Below, in pieces: positions 44,187 through 53,159 of a stretch of 64,000 bases of DNA (positions are counted from its first letter, which is position 1; each line of letters opens with the position of its first letter). Origin of the DNA: an uncultured Lachnospiraceae bacterium (lineage in GTDB: Bacteria; Bacillota; Clostridia; Lachnospirales; Lachnospiraceae). The notes below the pieces were generated by a model. The model was not told the origin of the DNA. It was given only the letters and a program-made list of their open reading frames with translations, and made no database searches. Location of the stretch: NCBI GenBank assembly GCA_934401915.1, contig CAKRSV010000002.1, positions 62,001 through 126,000 on the forward strand. Direction: 5' to 3'. Both the position numbers and the translations under genes were made by a program.

Positions 44187-44983
44187 GAACGGGCGGACAG
44201 AAAATACTGAGGATTTTCGGGCCGTTTGCCGTTTATTATCTGGTATACAATGCTGCCTTTGTGCTGTTGTTTTTCCTGCTGAAAGGGGTGGCAGGACTGG
44301 CCGGCGGAGAGTGGCCGCAGCGACTGGAGACACAGCAGGCGGCTGTCACGGGAATACTGGGCGGGCTCAGTATGCTGATCGGTATCCTGCCGCTTGGAAA
44401 GAGCCTGCGGGAGGAACTTGCGCAGAACGCTTCTGAAACAGACAGGAGAAGCCTGTCAGACGGTCTGCTGACCGTGGCAGCCGGATTTACATCCTCCGTA
44501 GGTCTGAACATTCTGTTTTCGCTGAGTGGAGCGGCACAGCAGTCGGAAAGCTATCAGAGCGTGGCGAAGGATCAGTATGCGGTGCCGTTGATTGTCGGAA
44601 TCCTGCTGTATGGGATCGTGTCGCCGCTTGCGGAGGAAGTCGTGTTCCGCGGGATACTTTTTAACAGGATGAGGAAAGATTTTCCACCGGGGATGGCAAT
44701 CCTGCTTTCCGGCGTGCTGTTTGGTCTGTATCACGGAAATATGGTGCAGGGGATATACGGGACGCTGATGGGTGTGCTGATGGCATATCTCTATGAGAGA
44801 ATGGGACGGTTTGAGATTCCGTGCCTTTTTCATATGACTGCCAATTTGACAGTTTATCTGACAGCGCAGGCATCGGGACTCCATGAACGACTGTTTACGG
44901 CTCCCGTGGCAGCAGGGCTGCTGCTTGTCACGGCGGGGGTGCTTGCTCTGGTCGGGAGAAGGAGCAGGGAGCAGAAAAAATAA
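44183..44983 (+). CDS. CPBP family intramembrane metalloprotease
   Basis: 266 residues with about eight spans. The CPBP (Abi) motifs are AEEVVFRGILFNRMR (the EExxxR motif), LFGLYHGNMVQG (His) and IPCLFHMTANL (second His), which together bind a catalytic metal. Related proteins are CAAX prenyl proteases, bacteriocin-immunity proteins and Rce1-like peptidases. The start overlaps the HAD stop. The unusual pairing of phosphatase and membrane protease has no explanation that I know. Confidence 0.88.
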   Translation: MRTGGQKILRIFGPFAVYYLVYNAAFVLLFFLLKGVAGLAGGEWPQRLETQQAAVTGILGGLSMLIGILPLGKSLREELAQNASETDRRSLSDGLLTVAAGFTSSVGLNILFSLSGAAQQSESYQSVAKDQYAVPLIVGILLYGIVSPLAEEVVFRGILFNRMRKDFPPGMAILLSGVLFGLYHGNMVQGIYGTLMGVLMAYLYERMGRFEIPCLFHMTANLTVYLTAQASGLHERLFTAPVAAGLLLVTAGVLALVGRRSREQKK

Positions 44984-45089
44984 AAAAAGAGAATTCATTT
45001 TACTATATGACAGGAGCGTATTGTGCGTAAAACAAATAAATACAACAAACAATTAAAATAATTGAGCACAAATAAATGAATAATAATCA

Positions 45090-45112
45090 AATTGTCAAAT
45101 TATCTGACAATT
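45090..45112. promoter_or_regulatory. Dyad operator upstream of gltB (CodY-like half)
   Basis: 8-bp perfect arms AATTGTCA/TGACAATT (45090-45097 and 45105-45112), 17 bp upstream of the -35. The right 15 bp (45098-45112) differ from the CodY consensus AATTTTCWGAAAATT at two positions. A LysR-type activator site is an equal possibility. The rest of the 44984-45128 gap is very AT-rich with nothing else recognised. Confidence 0.5.
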
Positions 45113-45128
45113 CACCTAATATTTCTTA

Positions 45129-45157
45129 TTTACAAGATCAGACGATAGGTGTATAGT
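45129..45157 (+). promoter_or_regulatory. Promoter of the gltBD operon
   Basis: TTTACA (45129-45134), 17-bp spacer, TATAGT (45152-45157). Start predicted at ~45164, immediately before the first leader terminator. Confidence 0.8.
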
Positions 45158-45165
45158 AAACTTGC

Positions 45166-45208
45166 AGGTCGCAAAGGAGCGGTGTACGTTCCCTTTGCGG
45201 CCTTTTTT
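45166..45208 (+). terminator. First leader terminator of gltB (attenuator 1)
   Basis: 12-bp GC-rich stem (45166-45177 with 45192-45203, one wobble) whose inner part also pairs, followed by six T. It starts within a few bases of the predicted transcription start, so the truncated RNA would be only ~45 nt. Confidence 0.8.
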
Positions 45209-45237
45209 ATGTAAGTAGGAAAATGCTCGTATGGAGT

Positions 45238-45273
45238 GGGCAAAAAAGTTTGCTCGCCGGAGCAACCCTTTTT
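45238..45273 (+). terminator. Second leader terminator of gltB (attenuator 2)
   Basis: TTGCTC/GAGCAA stem (45250-45255 with 45260-45265) plus outer GGG/CCC (45238-45240 with 45266-45268), then five T, ending 28 bp before the gltB start. Confidence 0.65.
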
Positions 45274-45301
45274 ACTGATTGAGGGAAATAGGAGGTTTTA
45301 T

Positions 45302-48300
45302 ATGTTTGACGCGAGAATGACAGTGCCGGAAGCACCACTGCACCGTGAAGAGTTCGAACATGATAACTGCGGTATCGGAGCCTGCGTGAATATTAAGGGA
45401 CAGAAGAGCCGCGCGATCGTGGAAAATGCGCTTCGGATCGTGGAAAATCTGGAGCACAGAGCCGGTAAGGATGCTGAGGGCAAGACAGGTGATGGTGTCG
45501 GTATTCTGACGCAGGTACCGCACAAGTTTATGAAAAAGGTCACGAAAGAGCTGGGAATTGAAATTGGTGGAGAGCGTGAGTATGGCGTTGGCAATTTCTT
45601 TTTCCCGCAGGATGAGCTGCAGCGCAATCAGGCAAAGAAAATGTTTGAGATCATTGCAGAGAAGGAAGGATTGAAATTCCTTGGATGGAGACAGGTTCCG
45701 ACCGTGCCGTCTGTGCTGGGGCACAAGGCAGTAGAGTGTATGCCCTGCATTATGCAGGCGTTTATCCGGAAGCCGGCGCACACGGAGAAGGGAATCGACT
45801 TTGACAGAAAACTATATATTTTGAGAAGAACCTTTGAGCAGTCCACCGATGTGACATATGTGGTCAGCTTATCGAGCCGTACCATTGTCTACAAGGGTAT
45901 GTTTCTGGTAGGACAGCTTCGGACGTTCTTTTCCGATTTACAGGATAAAGATTATGAGTCGGCAATCGCGATCGTCCACTCCCGTTTCTCAACCAACACA
46001 AATCCGAGCTGGGAGAGAGCGCATCCGAACCGTTTTATCGTGCACAACGGAGAGATCAACACTATTCGCGGCAATGCAGATAAAATGCAGGCCCGTGAGG
46101 AAAATATGGAGTCGGAGCATCTGACCGGACAGATGCACAAGATCCTTCCGGCGATCAATGCGTCCGGATCCGATTCGGCGATGCTTGACAATACGCTGGA
46201 ATTCCTTGTGATGAGCGGTATGCCGCTTCCGCTGGCTGTCATGATCACAATCCCGGAACCATGGGAAAACAACAAGACCATGTCCCAGAAGAAAAAAGAT
46301 TTCTACCAATATTATGCGACGATGATGGAGCCGTGGGACGGCCCGGCGTCGATCCTGTTTTCCGATGGAGATATCATGGGGGCTGTGCTTGACCGGAACG
46401 GCCTGCGTCCTTCAAGGTATCTGATCACCGAAGACGACACGCTGATCCTTTCTTCGGAGGTTGGCGTACTGGACATCGATCCGTCGAAGATCGTGGAAAA
46501 AGAGAGACTTCATCCCGGCAAAATGCTTCTGGTGGACACCGTGGCAGGCCGTGTGATCGATGACGATGAACTGAAAGAAAAATATGCTTCCGCGCAGCCG
46601 TACGGCGAGTGGATCGACAGCCAGATGGTTGCCCTGAAGGATCTCAAGATCCCGAACCAGCGCGTGCCGGAGTTTACCTATGAAGAGAGACAGCGGATGC
46701 AGAAGGCATTCGGCTACACCTATGAGGAATTAAAATCGAGCATCCTGCCGATGGCAAAGAACGGCACGGAGGCGATCGCTGCGATGGGAGTGGACACGCC
46801 GCTTCCAGTGTTGTCCAAGGCGCATCATCCGCTGTTCCACTACTTTAAGCAGCTTTTTGCACAGGTGACAAACCCGCCGATCGATGCGATCCGTGAGGAG
46901 ATCGTGACGTCCACGACGGTCTATCTTGGCAAAGACGGAAACCTGCTGGAGGAAGTGCCGGAAAACTGTAATATGCTGAAGGTGCACAATCCGATCCTGA
47001 CTAACACCGACCTTTTGAAGATCAAGAATATGAAGGCGGAGGGCTTTAAGGTCGAGGTCATTCCGATTACCTATTATAAGAACACCAGCCTGGAGAAGGC
47101 GATCGACCGGCTTTTTGTAGAGGTGGACAGAGCCTACCGTGACGGCGCCAACATCATCATCCTTTCGGATCGGGGTGTGGATGAGAACCGTGTGGCGATC
47201 CCGTCGCTGCTTGCCGTTTCTGCTTTGCAGCAGCATCTGGTCAGCACGAAAAAGAGAACCAGCGTCGACATTATTCTGGAGTCCGCAGAGCCGCGTGAGG
47301 TACACCATTTTGCAACGCTGCTGGGCTTCGGCGCTTCCGCGATCAACCCGTATCTGGCGCAGGAGACGATCAAGGAGCTGATCGACAATCATATGCTGGA
47401 CAAGGACTACTATGCAGCCGTCAATGATTACAATGCGGCGGTGTTGCATGGCATTGTGAAGATCGCATCGAAAATGGGTATTTCTACGATCCAGTCTTAT
47501 CAGGGATCCAAGATCTTTGAGGCAATCGGTATCGATAAGGAAGTGATCAACAAGTATTTTACCAATACAGTCTGCCGCGTAGGCGGTATCACCTTGAAGG
47601 ATATTGAAAAAGAGGTCGATACGTTACATTCCATGGCGTTTGATCCGCTTGGTCTTTCCACAGACCTGACGCTGGACAACCCGGGACATCACCAGATGAG
47701 AAGCGGTGCGGACGAGCACCTTTACAATCCGGAGACGATCCATCTTTTGCAGGAGTCCACAAGACGCGGGGACTACGAGATGTTCAAGCAGTATACGGCG
47801 GCTGTCACAAATGAGGACAGCATAAAGAACCTGCGGGGACTGATGGATTTCAACTATCCGAAAAAGGCAGTTCCGATCGAGGAAGTGGAGAGCGTCGATA
47901 CGATCGTGACCAGATTCAAGACGGGCGCGATGTCCTATGGATCGATTTCCAAGGAAGCGCATGAGACGATGGCGATCGCCATGAACAGACTGCACGGCAA
48001 ATCCAATTCCGGCGAAGGCGGAGAAGACAAAGAGAGACTGACGCTGGGGGCAGACGGACTTAACCGCTGTTCTGCGATCAAGCAGGTGGCATCGGGACGT
48101 TTCGGCGTGACCAGCGAGTATCTGAACAGCGCGCAGGAGATCCAGATCAAGATGGCACAGGGAGCAAAACCGGGCGAAGGCGGACATCTGCCGGGCGGCA
48201 AGGTTTATCCGTGGATCGCAAAGACCAGACATTCTACGCCTGGCGTAGGCTTGATCTCCCCGCCGCCGCACCATGATATTTATTCTATTGAGGATTTGGC

Positions 48301-49855
48301 GCAGTTAATTTACGACTTGAAAAATGCAAATACAAAAGCCCGTATTTCCGTAAAACTGGTATCGGAGGCGGGAGTCGGTACGGTCGCTGCCGGTGTTGCC
48401 AAGGCGGGAGCACAGGTTATTCTGGTATCCGGCTACGATGGCGGTACAGGCGCGGCACCGCGTAACTCGATCCACAATGCGGGACTTCCGTGGGAGCTTG
48501 GTCTGGCAGAAACACACCAGACATTGATCCAGAACGGTCTGCGCAACAAGGTTCGTATCGAGACAGACGGTAAGCTGATGAGCGGGCGTGACGTTGCGAT
48601 CGCAGCGATCCTCGGAGCGGAGGAGTTCGGTTTTGCGACAGCACCGCTTGTAACGATGGGCTGTGTGATGATGAGAGTCTGCAACCTGGATACCTGTCCG
48701 GTCGGCGTGGCTACCCAGAACCCGGAGCTGCGTAAACGCTTTAAGGGAAAACCGGAGTACGTAGAGAACTTCATGCGCTTTATCGCACAGGAACTGCGGG
48801 AATATATGGCAAAGCTCGGTGTGCGTACCGTCGATGAGCTGGTTGGTCGTACCGATCTTTTGAAGGTAAAAGAAAATCTGACAGAGCGCCAGAAGAAGGT
48901 CGACCTGAGCCAGATCTTGGAAAATCCCTACGAGGGAAGTAAGGAAAAATGTATTTTCGATCCGAAACAGGTTTATGATTTTGAGCTGGAGAAGACGCTG
49001 GATGAAAAAGTGCTCTTAAAGCAGCTTTCCAAAGCGCTTGAGAGCGGACAGAAGAGAAGCCTGGAGGTGGATGTCAAGAACACGGACCGTACCTTCGGAA
49101 CCATCTTTGGTTCGGAGATCACCAGAAGATTTGGCGACACGCTGGAGGAGGATACCTACCGTATTCTCTGTAATGGATCCGGCGGTCAGAGTTTCGGTGC
49201 TTTTATCCCGAAAGGACTGACGCTGGAACTGGTCGGCGATTCCAACGACTACTTCGGGAAAGGGCTTTCCGGCGGCAAGCTGGTGGTTTACCCGCCGAAG
49301 GGAACGAAGTTCAAGCAGGATGAAAACATCATTATCGGTAACGTGGCACTCTACGGGGCAACCTCCGGAAAAGCGTTTATCAACGGTGTGGCAGGCGAGC
49401 GTTTCTGCGTCCGTAACTCCGGTGCTCATGCGGTTGTAGAGGGCGTGGGCGACCATGGCTGCGAGTATATGACGGGCGGCCGCGTGGTAATTATCGGATC
49501 TGTCGGCAAGAACTTTGCAGCCGGAATGAGCGGCGGTATCGCTTATGTTCTGGATGAGAACAATGACCTGTATACCAAGACCAACAAAGAGATGGTTTCC
49601 TCCTATGAGATCACATCCAAGTACGATGTGCTGGAACTCAAGGAAATGATCAAAGAACATGTTGCTTATACCAATTCTGTCAAAGGAAAAGAGATTCTGG
49701 ACAATTTCGGAGAGTATTTGCCGAAATTCAAGAAGATCATTCCACACGATTACGAGAGAATGCTCAAACTGATCGTGCAGATGGAAGAAAAAGGCTTGAG
49801 CGCCGAGCAAGCACAGATCGAGGCGTTCTATGCAAACCAGAAGACAAAGGCCTGA
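45302..49855 (+). CDS. gltB: Glutamate synthase, large subunit
   Basis: 1517 residues. The ATG follows AGGAGGTTTTAT; an earlier in-frame GTG lies inside attenuator 2 and is rejected. The N-terminal glutaminase (class II amidotransferase) uses Cys23 in HDNCGIGAC after removal of a 22-residue propeptide. The FMN/synthase domain contains KGKSNSGEGGEDKERL-type residues, PGVGLISPPPHHDIYSIEDL and GYDGGTGAAP. The 3Fe-4S cysteines lie in MGCVMMRVCNLDTCPVG. The C-terminal GXGXG beta-helix domain includes GSGGQSFGAF and GERFCVRNSGAHAVVEG. It makes two glutamates from glutamine and 2-oxoglutarate with GltD. Expression is probably attenuated in the leader. Confidence 0.97.
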   Translation: MFDARMTVPEAPLHREEFEHDNCGIGACVNIKGQKSRAIVENALRIVENLEHRAGKDAEGKTGDGVGILTQVPHKFMKKVTKELGIEIGGEREYGVGNFFFPQDELQRNQAKKMFEIIAEKEGLKFLGWRQVPTVPSVLGHKAVECMPCIMQAFIRKPAHTEKGIDFDRKLYILRRTFEQSTDVTYVVSLSSRTIVYKGMFLVGQLRTFFSDLQDKDYESAIAIVHSRFSTNTNPSWERAHPNRFIVHNGEINTIRGNADKMQAREENMESEHLTGQMHKILPAINASGSDSAMLDNTLEFLVMSGMPLPLAVMITIPEPWENNKTMSQKKKDFYQYYATMMEPWDGPASILFSDGDIMGAVLDRNGLRPSRYLITEDDTLILSSEVGVLDIDPSKIVEKERLHPGKMLLVDTVAGRVIDDDELKEKYASAQPYGEWIDSQMVALKDLKIPNQRVPEFTYEERQRMQKAFGYTYEELKSSILPMAKNGTEAIAAMGVDTPLPVLSKAHHPLFHYFKQLFAQVTNPPIDAIREEIVTSTTVYLGKDGNLLEEVPENCNMLKVHNPILTNTDLLKIKNMKAEGFKVEVIPITYYKNTSLEKAIDRLFVEVDRAYRDGANIIILSDRGVDENRVAIPSLLAVSALQQHLVSTKKRTSVDIILESAEPREVHHFATLLGFGASAINPYLAQETIKELIDNHMLDKDYYAAVNDYNAAVLHGIVKIASKMGISTIQSYQGSKIFEAIGIDKEVINKYFTNTVCRVGGITLKDIEKEVDTLHSMAFDPLGLSTDLTLDNPGHHQMRSGADEHLYNPETIHLLQESTRRGDYEMFKQYTAAVTNEDSIKNLRGLMDFNYPKKAVPIEEVESVDTIVTRFKTGAMSYGSISKEAHETMAIAMNRLHGKSNSGEGGEDKERLTLGADGLNRCSAIKQVASGRFGVTSEYLNSAQEIQIKMAQGAKPGEGGHLPGGKVYPWIAKTRHSTPGVGLISPPPHHDIYSIEDLAQLIYDLKNANTKARISVKLVSEAGVGTVAAGVAKAGAQVILVSGYDGGTGAAPRNSIHNAGLPWELGLAETHQTLIQNGLRNKVRIETDGKLMSGRDVAIAAILGAEEFGFATAPLVTMGCVMMRVCNLDTCPVGVATQNPELRKRFKGKPEYVENFMRFIAQELREYMAKLGVRTVDELVGRTDLLKVKENLTERQKKVDLSQILENPYEGSKEKCIFDPKQVYDFELEKTLDEKVLLKQLSKALESGQKRSLEVDVKNTDRTFGTIFGSEITRRFGDTLEEDTYRILCNGSGGQSFGAFIPKGLTLELVGDSNDYFGKGLSGGKLVVYPPKGTKFKQDENIIIGNVALYGATSGKAFINGVAGERFCVRNSGAHAVVEGVGDHGCEYMTGGRVVIIGSVGKNFAAGMSGGIAYVLDENNDLYTKTNKEMVSSYEITSKYDVLELKEMIKEHVAYTNSVKGKEILDNFGEYLPKFKKIIPHDYERMLKLIVQMEEKGLSAEQAQIEAFYANQKTKA

Positions 49856-49874
49856 TGGGAAAGGAGATAAGAGC

Positions 49875-51368
49875 ATGGGAAAACCAACTGGATTTATGGA
49901 TTATGAGCGCAAAGTCAGCAAGGACGTAAGTCCGAAAGAGCGCATTAAGAATTTTAATGAATTTCATGAGCATTTGTCCATGGAAGAGCAGCGGCTTCAA
50001 GGGGCGCGATGTATGGACTGCGGTGTGCCGTTCTGTCAGGCAGGCATGACGCTGTGCGGGATGACCTCCGGCTGTCCGCTGCACAATCTGGTGCCGGAAT
50101 GGAATGATCTGGTGTACACAGGCAACTGGGAGCAGGCGTATAAGAGACTGCACAAGACCAACAACTTCCCGGAATTTACCTCAAGAGTGTGTCCGGCGTT
50201 GTGCGAGGCAGCCTGTACCTGCGGACTGAACGGTGATCCGGTTTCCACCAAGGAAAACGAGTATGCGATCATTGAGAATGCTTATGAAAAAGGTTATGCC
50301 AAGGCAAATCCGCCGAAGGTGAGAACCGACAAAAAGGTGGCAGTTGTGGGAAGCGGCCCGTCCGGACTTGCTGTGGCAGACCAGCTTAACAAAAGAGGAC
50401 ATCATGTGACAGTCTTTGAACGGTCAGATAGGATCGGCGGGCTTCTGATGTATGGAATCCCGAATATGAAGCTGGAAAAGCATATCATTGACCGGAAGGT
50501 CAAAGTGATGGAAGAAGAAGGAATTACGTTTGTGACAGGAGCCAACATCGGTCAGGACATCAAGGCAGAGAAACTTCTGAAAGAATTTGACCGGGTAGTA
50601 CTTTGCTGCGGTTCCTCCAATCCGAGAGACATTACGGCGCCGGGAAGAGACGCAAAGGGAATCTATTTTGCAGTGGAATTTCTGACCAGAAATACAAAGA
50701 GTCTGCTGGATTCGGATTTTCAGGATAAAAAGTATGTAGATACCAAGGATAAGGATGTGGTCATCATCGGCGGTGGTGATACCGGCAACGACTGCGTGGG
50801 AACGGCAATACGGCATGGTGCAAAATCGGTGACCCAGATCGAGATGATGCCGAAGGCTCCGGATCAGAGAGCGCAGAACAATCCGTGGCCGGAGTGGCCG
50901 AAGGTCTGCAAGACGGATTACGGTCAGCAGGAGGCGATCGCTGTGTACGGTCATGATCCGCGGATCTACGAGTCTACCGTGAAAGAATTTATCAAAGATA
51001 AAAGCGGAAACCTGAAGGCAGTTAAGATTGTTTCACTGACCTGGGAAAAGGATCCGCAGACCGGCCGCATGAACATGAAAGAGGTGGCTGGCTCCGAAAA
51101 GATTCTGGATGCGCAGATCGTGCTGATCGCGGCAGGTTTTCTGGGAAGCCAGAAGTACGTGACCGACGCATTTAAGCTTGAGCTGGATGGAAGAACCAAT
51201 GTTAAGACAGCGCCCGGTAAATTTGCAACCAGCGCGGACAAAGTATTCGTAGCGGGAGATATGCACACCGGACAGTCGCTTGTGGTAAAGGCGATCCGTC
51301 AGGGACGCGAGTGCGCAAGGGAAGTGGACGAAAGCCTGATGGGCTACACGAATATGTATATACAATAG
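49875..51368 (+). CDS. gltD: Glutamate synthase, small (beta) subunit
   Basis: 497 residues. N-terminal cysteines of the two [4Fe-4S] clusters are in CMDCGVPFCQ, CGMTSGCPLHN and CPALCEAACTCG. Then come an FAD fold (VAVVGSGPSGLAVADQLN), ADP-binding PNMKLEKHII and an NAD(P) fold (VVIIGGGDTGNDCVG), and a last FAD motif VFVAGDMHTGQSLVV. It passes electrons from NAD(P)H to GltB. The ATG at 49875 follows AAAGGAGATAAGAG, 19 bp after gltB. Confidence 0.97.
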   Translation: MGKPTGFMDYERKVSKDVSPKERIKNFNEFHEHLSMEEQRLQGARCMDCGVPFCQAGMTLCGMTSGCPLHNLVPEWNDLVYTGNWEQAYKRLHKTNNFPEFTSRVCPALCEAACTCGLNGDPVSTKENEYAIIENAYEKGYAKANPPKVRTDKKVAVVGSGPSGLAVADQLNKRGHHVTVFERSDRIGGLLMYGIPNMKLEKHIIDRKVKVMEEEGITFVTGANIGQDIKAEKLLKEFDRVVLCCGSSNPRDITAPGRDAKGIYFAVEFLTRNTKSLLDSDFQDKKYVDTKDKDVVIIGGGDTGNDCVGTAIRHGAKSVTQIEMMPKAPDQRAQNNPWPEWPKVCKTDYGQQEAIAVYGHDPRIYESTVKEFIKDKSGNLKAVKIVSLTWEKDPQTGRMNMKEVAGSEKILDAQIVLIAAGFLGSQKYVTDAFKLELDGRTNVKTAPGKFATSADKVFVAGDMHTGQSLVVKAIRQGRECAREVDESLMGYTNMYIQ

Positions 51369-51430
51369 TGTAACTATTCAGAGCCATGCAAATTTGACTT
51401 CTGTTCATGCTTGCATGAATACAGAATGAA

Positions 51431-51471
51431 AAAGAAGCGTCAGTGGAAAAGTTTTCCGCTGATGCTTCTTT
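51431..51471. terminator. Bidirectional terminator between gltD and asnA
   Basis: 20-bp continuous stem (51431-51450 with 51452-51471, two wobbles) with T-runs on both strands. It serves gltD on plus and asnA on minus. Confidence 0.88.
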
Positions 51472-51493
51472 GTGTGTCAGATGACTATTCGTA

Positions 51494-52504
51494 TTACAGT
51501 AAGTTGATTCCGCCTTTTGCAGCTTCTTCCACAATCTCCTCCGGCCAGAGAGAGCACTGCACCTCGCCGATATGTGCTTTACGCAGGAAGAACATGCAGA
51601 TACGGGACTGACCGATACCACCGCCGATCGTATAAGGAAGCTCCTCGTTCAGGATCGCTTTCTGGAAAGGAAGCTCTGCGCGCTCCGGGCAGCCTGCCTT
51701 TTCAAGCTGGCTCTTGAGGGAATCCTTGTCGACGCGGATACCCATGGAAGAAAGTTCCAGTGCAATATCCAGAACCGGGTAGTAAACTAAGATGTCGGCA
51801 TTTAATTCCCAATCGTCATAGTCTGGCGCGCGTCCGTCGTGCTTTTCACCGGATTCCAGAAGATCGCCGATCTTCATGATGCAGACAGCGCCTTTTGCCT
51901 TGGTAATGTAATATTCGCGTTCCTTGGGGGAATACTCCGGGAACATATCTTCCAGCTCCTGCGTGGTGATGAAAAAGATGTCCGTCGGAAGAATTTCATG
52001 GATATAGTCATACTGGATCGCCATGTACTTTTCCGTCTTGCGCAGTACGTTGTATACAGAACGCACCGTAGACTTCAGAAATTCAAGATTGCGCTCCTCC
52101 TTGGAGATCACCTTTTCCCAATCCCACTGATCTACATAGATGGAATGGATGTTGTCCGTGATCTCGTCGCGGCGGACAGCGCTCATATCGGTGTACAATC
52201 CCTGCCCGTACTGAAAGCCGTAGCGCTTTAAGGCGTAACGCTTCCATTTAGCCAGAGAGTGTACGATCTCTGCCTCACGACCGTCCTGTTCCTTGATGTC
52301 GAAAGAAACGGGACGCTCTACACCATTTAAATTGTCGTTTAAGCCGGAGGTCGGATCCACGAAAAGCGGAGCAGACACACGCAGCAGATTCAGACGTTCG
52401 GAGAGAAGCCCCTGAAAGGCGTCTTTTACCAGTTTAATGCCCACCTGTGTATCGTACAGGTTCAGGGCAGAGTGATAATCCTTCGGGATTGTCAAATGTT
52501 CCAT
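51494..52504 (-). CDS. asnA: Aspartate--ammonia ligase (asparagine synthetase A)
   Basis: 336 residues, normal length for AsnA, a class II tRNA-synthetase-like fold that makes asparagine from aspartate, ammonia and ATP. Signatures: the start EHLTIPKDYHSALNLYDTQ, LNLLRVSAPLFVDPTSGLND, RRDEITDNIHSIYVDQWDWEKVI, and the C-terminal LPYTIGGGIGQSRICMFFLRK. GAGG lies 9 nt before the start. It opposes gltBD and shares their terminator, forming a nitrogen-assimilation neighbourhood. Confidence 0.97.
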   Translation of the reverse strand: MEHLTIPKDYHSALNLYDTQVGIKLVKDAFQGLLSERLNLLRVSAPLFVDPTSGLNDNLNGVERPVSFDIKEQDGREAEIVHSLAKWKRYALKRYGFQYGQGLYTDMSAVRRDEITDNIHSIYVDQWDWEKVISKEERNLEFLKSTVRSVYNVLRKTEKYMAIQYDYIHEILPTDIFFITTQELEDMFPEYSPKEREYYITKAKGAVCIMKIGDLLESGEKHDGRAPDYDDWELNADILVYYPVLDIALELSSMGIRVDKDSLKSQLEKAGCPERAELPFQKAILNEELPYTIGGGIGQSRICMFFLRKAHIGEVQCSLWPEEIVEEAAKGGINLL

Positions 52505-52527
52505 AACAGAAAACCTCGATTCTATAT

Positions 52528-52533
52528 ATTATA
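52528..52533 (-). promoter_or_regulatory. -10 element of asnA
   Basis: Minus-strand TATAAT 24 bp before the asnA start; no good -35 at standard spacing. If used, the asnA leader is very short. Confidence 0.4.
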
Positions 52534-52640
52534 ACCACTATCTATTTAACCGCGATTTTGCCACAAAAGCAAGTAAAATCCACACGCATTTTCAAAATAA
52601 AAGCAGCATTGTATAATTTGATAATAATTGAAAAAACAGG

Positions 52641-53026
52641 TTGCGTGTTTTCGCTTCTTTTGTTATATTATGTCTATAATTCAGATGCTGTTCGTGCATC
52701 TGTATTCCGGGCATTCGCCCAGATTTTCACAAAGCTATGAGAATGTGATATCATGTCAGGATTCTGGAGACCGGAAAACATACGGGGCTGCAATTTGCAA
52801 ACCAGCAATCGAAACAGCCGGAAAAACATTCGCAGGACAAACGGCTGCCTAATTGCAATACCCGGATCAAGATTCCGACCTCCGGACCGCTGTCCAAGAG
52901 GTATGGTGATTCATCTTTTCTTGATTTTCATAACAGTTCGGATCTTATCATTTTTCCAAGAGGGTTCTACATAGCCGATTATAATTTGCAGGTTATTCTA
53001 TAATCAGACCATTTTTATTAAAATTA
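52641..53026 (+). other. Long non-coding stretch with a promoter and hairpins
   Basis: TTGCGT (52641-52646), 17-bp spacer and TATATT with extended TG (52664-52669) could start an RNA near 52676. Soon after come a 7-bp hairpin (52682-52688 with 52696-52702) and a GGGC/GCCC hairpin (52709-52720). Small open frames here lack ribosome binding sites and do not look coding. An AT-rich GATTATA/TATAATC hairpin lies near 52977-53005. It may encode a small RNA; I recognise no family. Confidence 0.35.
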
Positions 53027-53040
53027 AAAACATATGTTCG
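53027..53040. promoter_or_regulatory. LexA (SOS) box 1
   Basis: AAAACATATGTTCG matches the Firmicute LexA box CGAACRNRYGTTYG at 12 of 14 positions. It lies 7 bp upstream of the -35 of the radical SAM gene. Confidence 0.65.
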
Positions 53041-53047
53041 AAAATGC

Positions 53048-53076
53048 TTGCCAGCCATAAGAAGAAATGATATGAT
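53048..53076 (+). promoter_or_regulatory. Promoter of the radical SAM repair gene
   Basis: TTGCCA (53048-53053), 17-bp spacer, TATGAT (53071-53076) with extended TG at 53068-53069. A LexA-like box lies on each side, centres 53 bp (about five helical turns) apart. Confidence 0.8.
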
Positions 53077-53079
53077 AAT

Positions 53080-53093
53080 AGAACAAACGTTTG
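53080..53093. promoter_or_regulatory. LexA (SOS) box 2
   Basis: AGAACAAACGTTTG matches CGAACRNRYGTTYG at 13 of 14 positions and covers the predicted transcription start (~53083), an ideal repressor site. Confidence 0.75.
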
Positions 53094-53159
53094 TTTTATA
53101 GGGCATAAAAAGAAAGGCAATGCGAAAAAGCAGGAAAACGTAAAGGGGATGGAACGGTT

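Noticed and set aside
45236..45301. N-terminal extension of GltB from a GTG
   Set aside because: The extension lies in the second leader terminator, and the ATG at 45302 has a strong ribosome binding site and leaves the catalytic Cys at the normal distance.
52753..52974. 73-codon frame in the gap between asnA and the radical SAM gene
   Set aside because: No ribosome binding site, Arg/Pro/Asn-rich low-quality composition and no similarity. Treated as non-coding.
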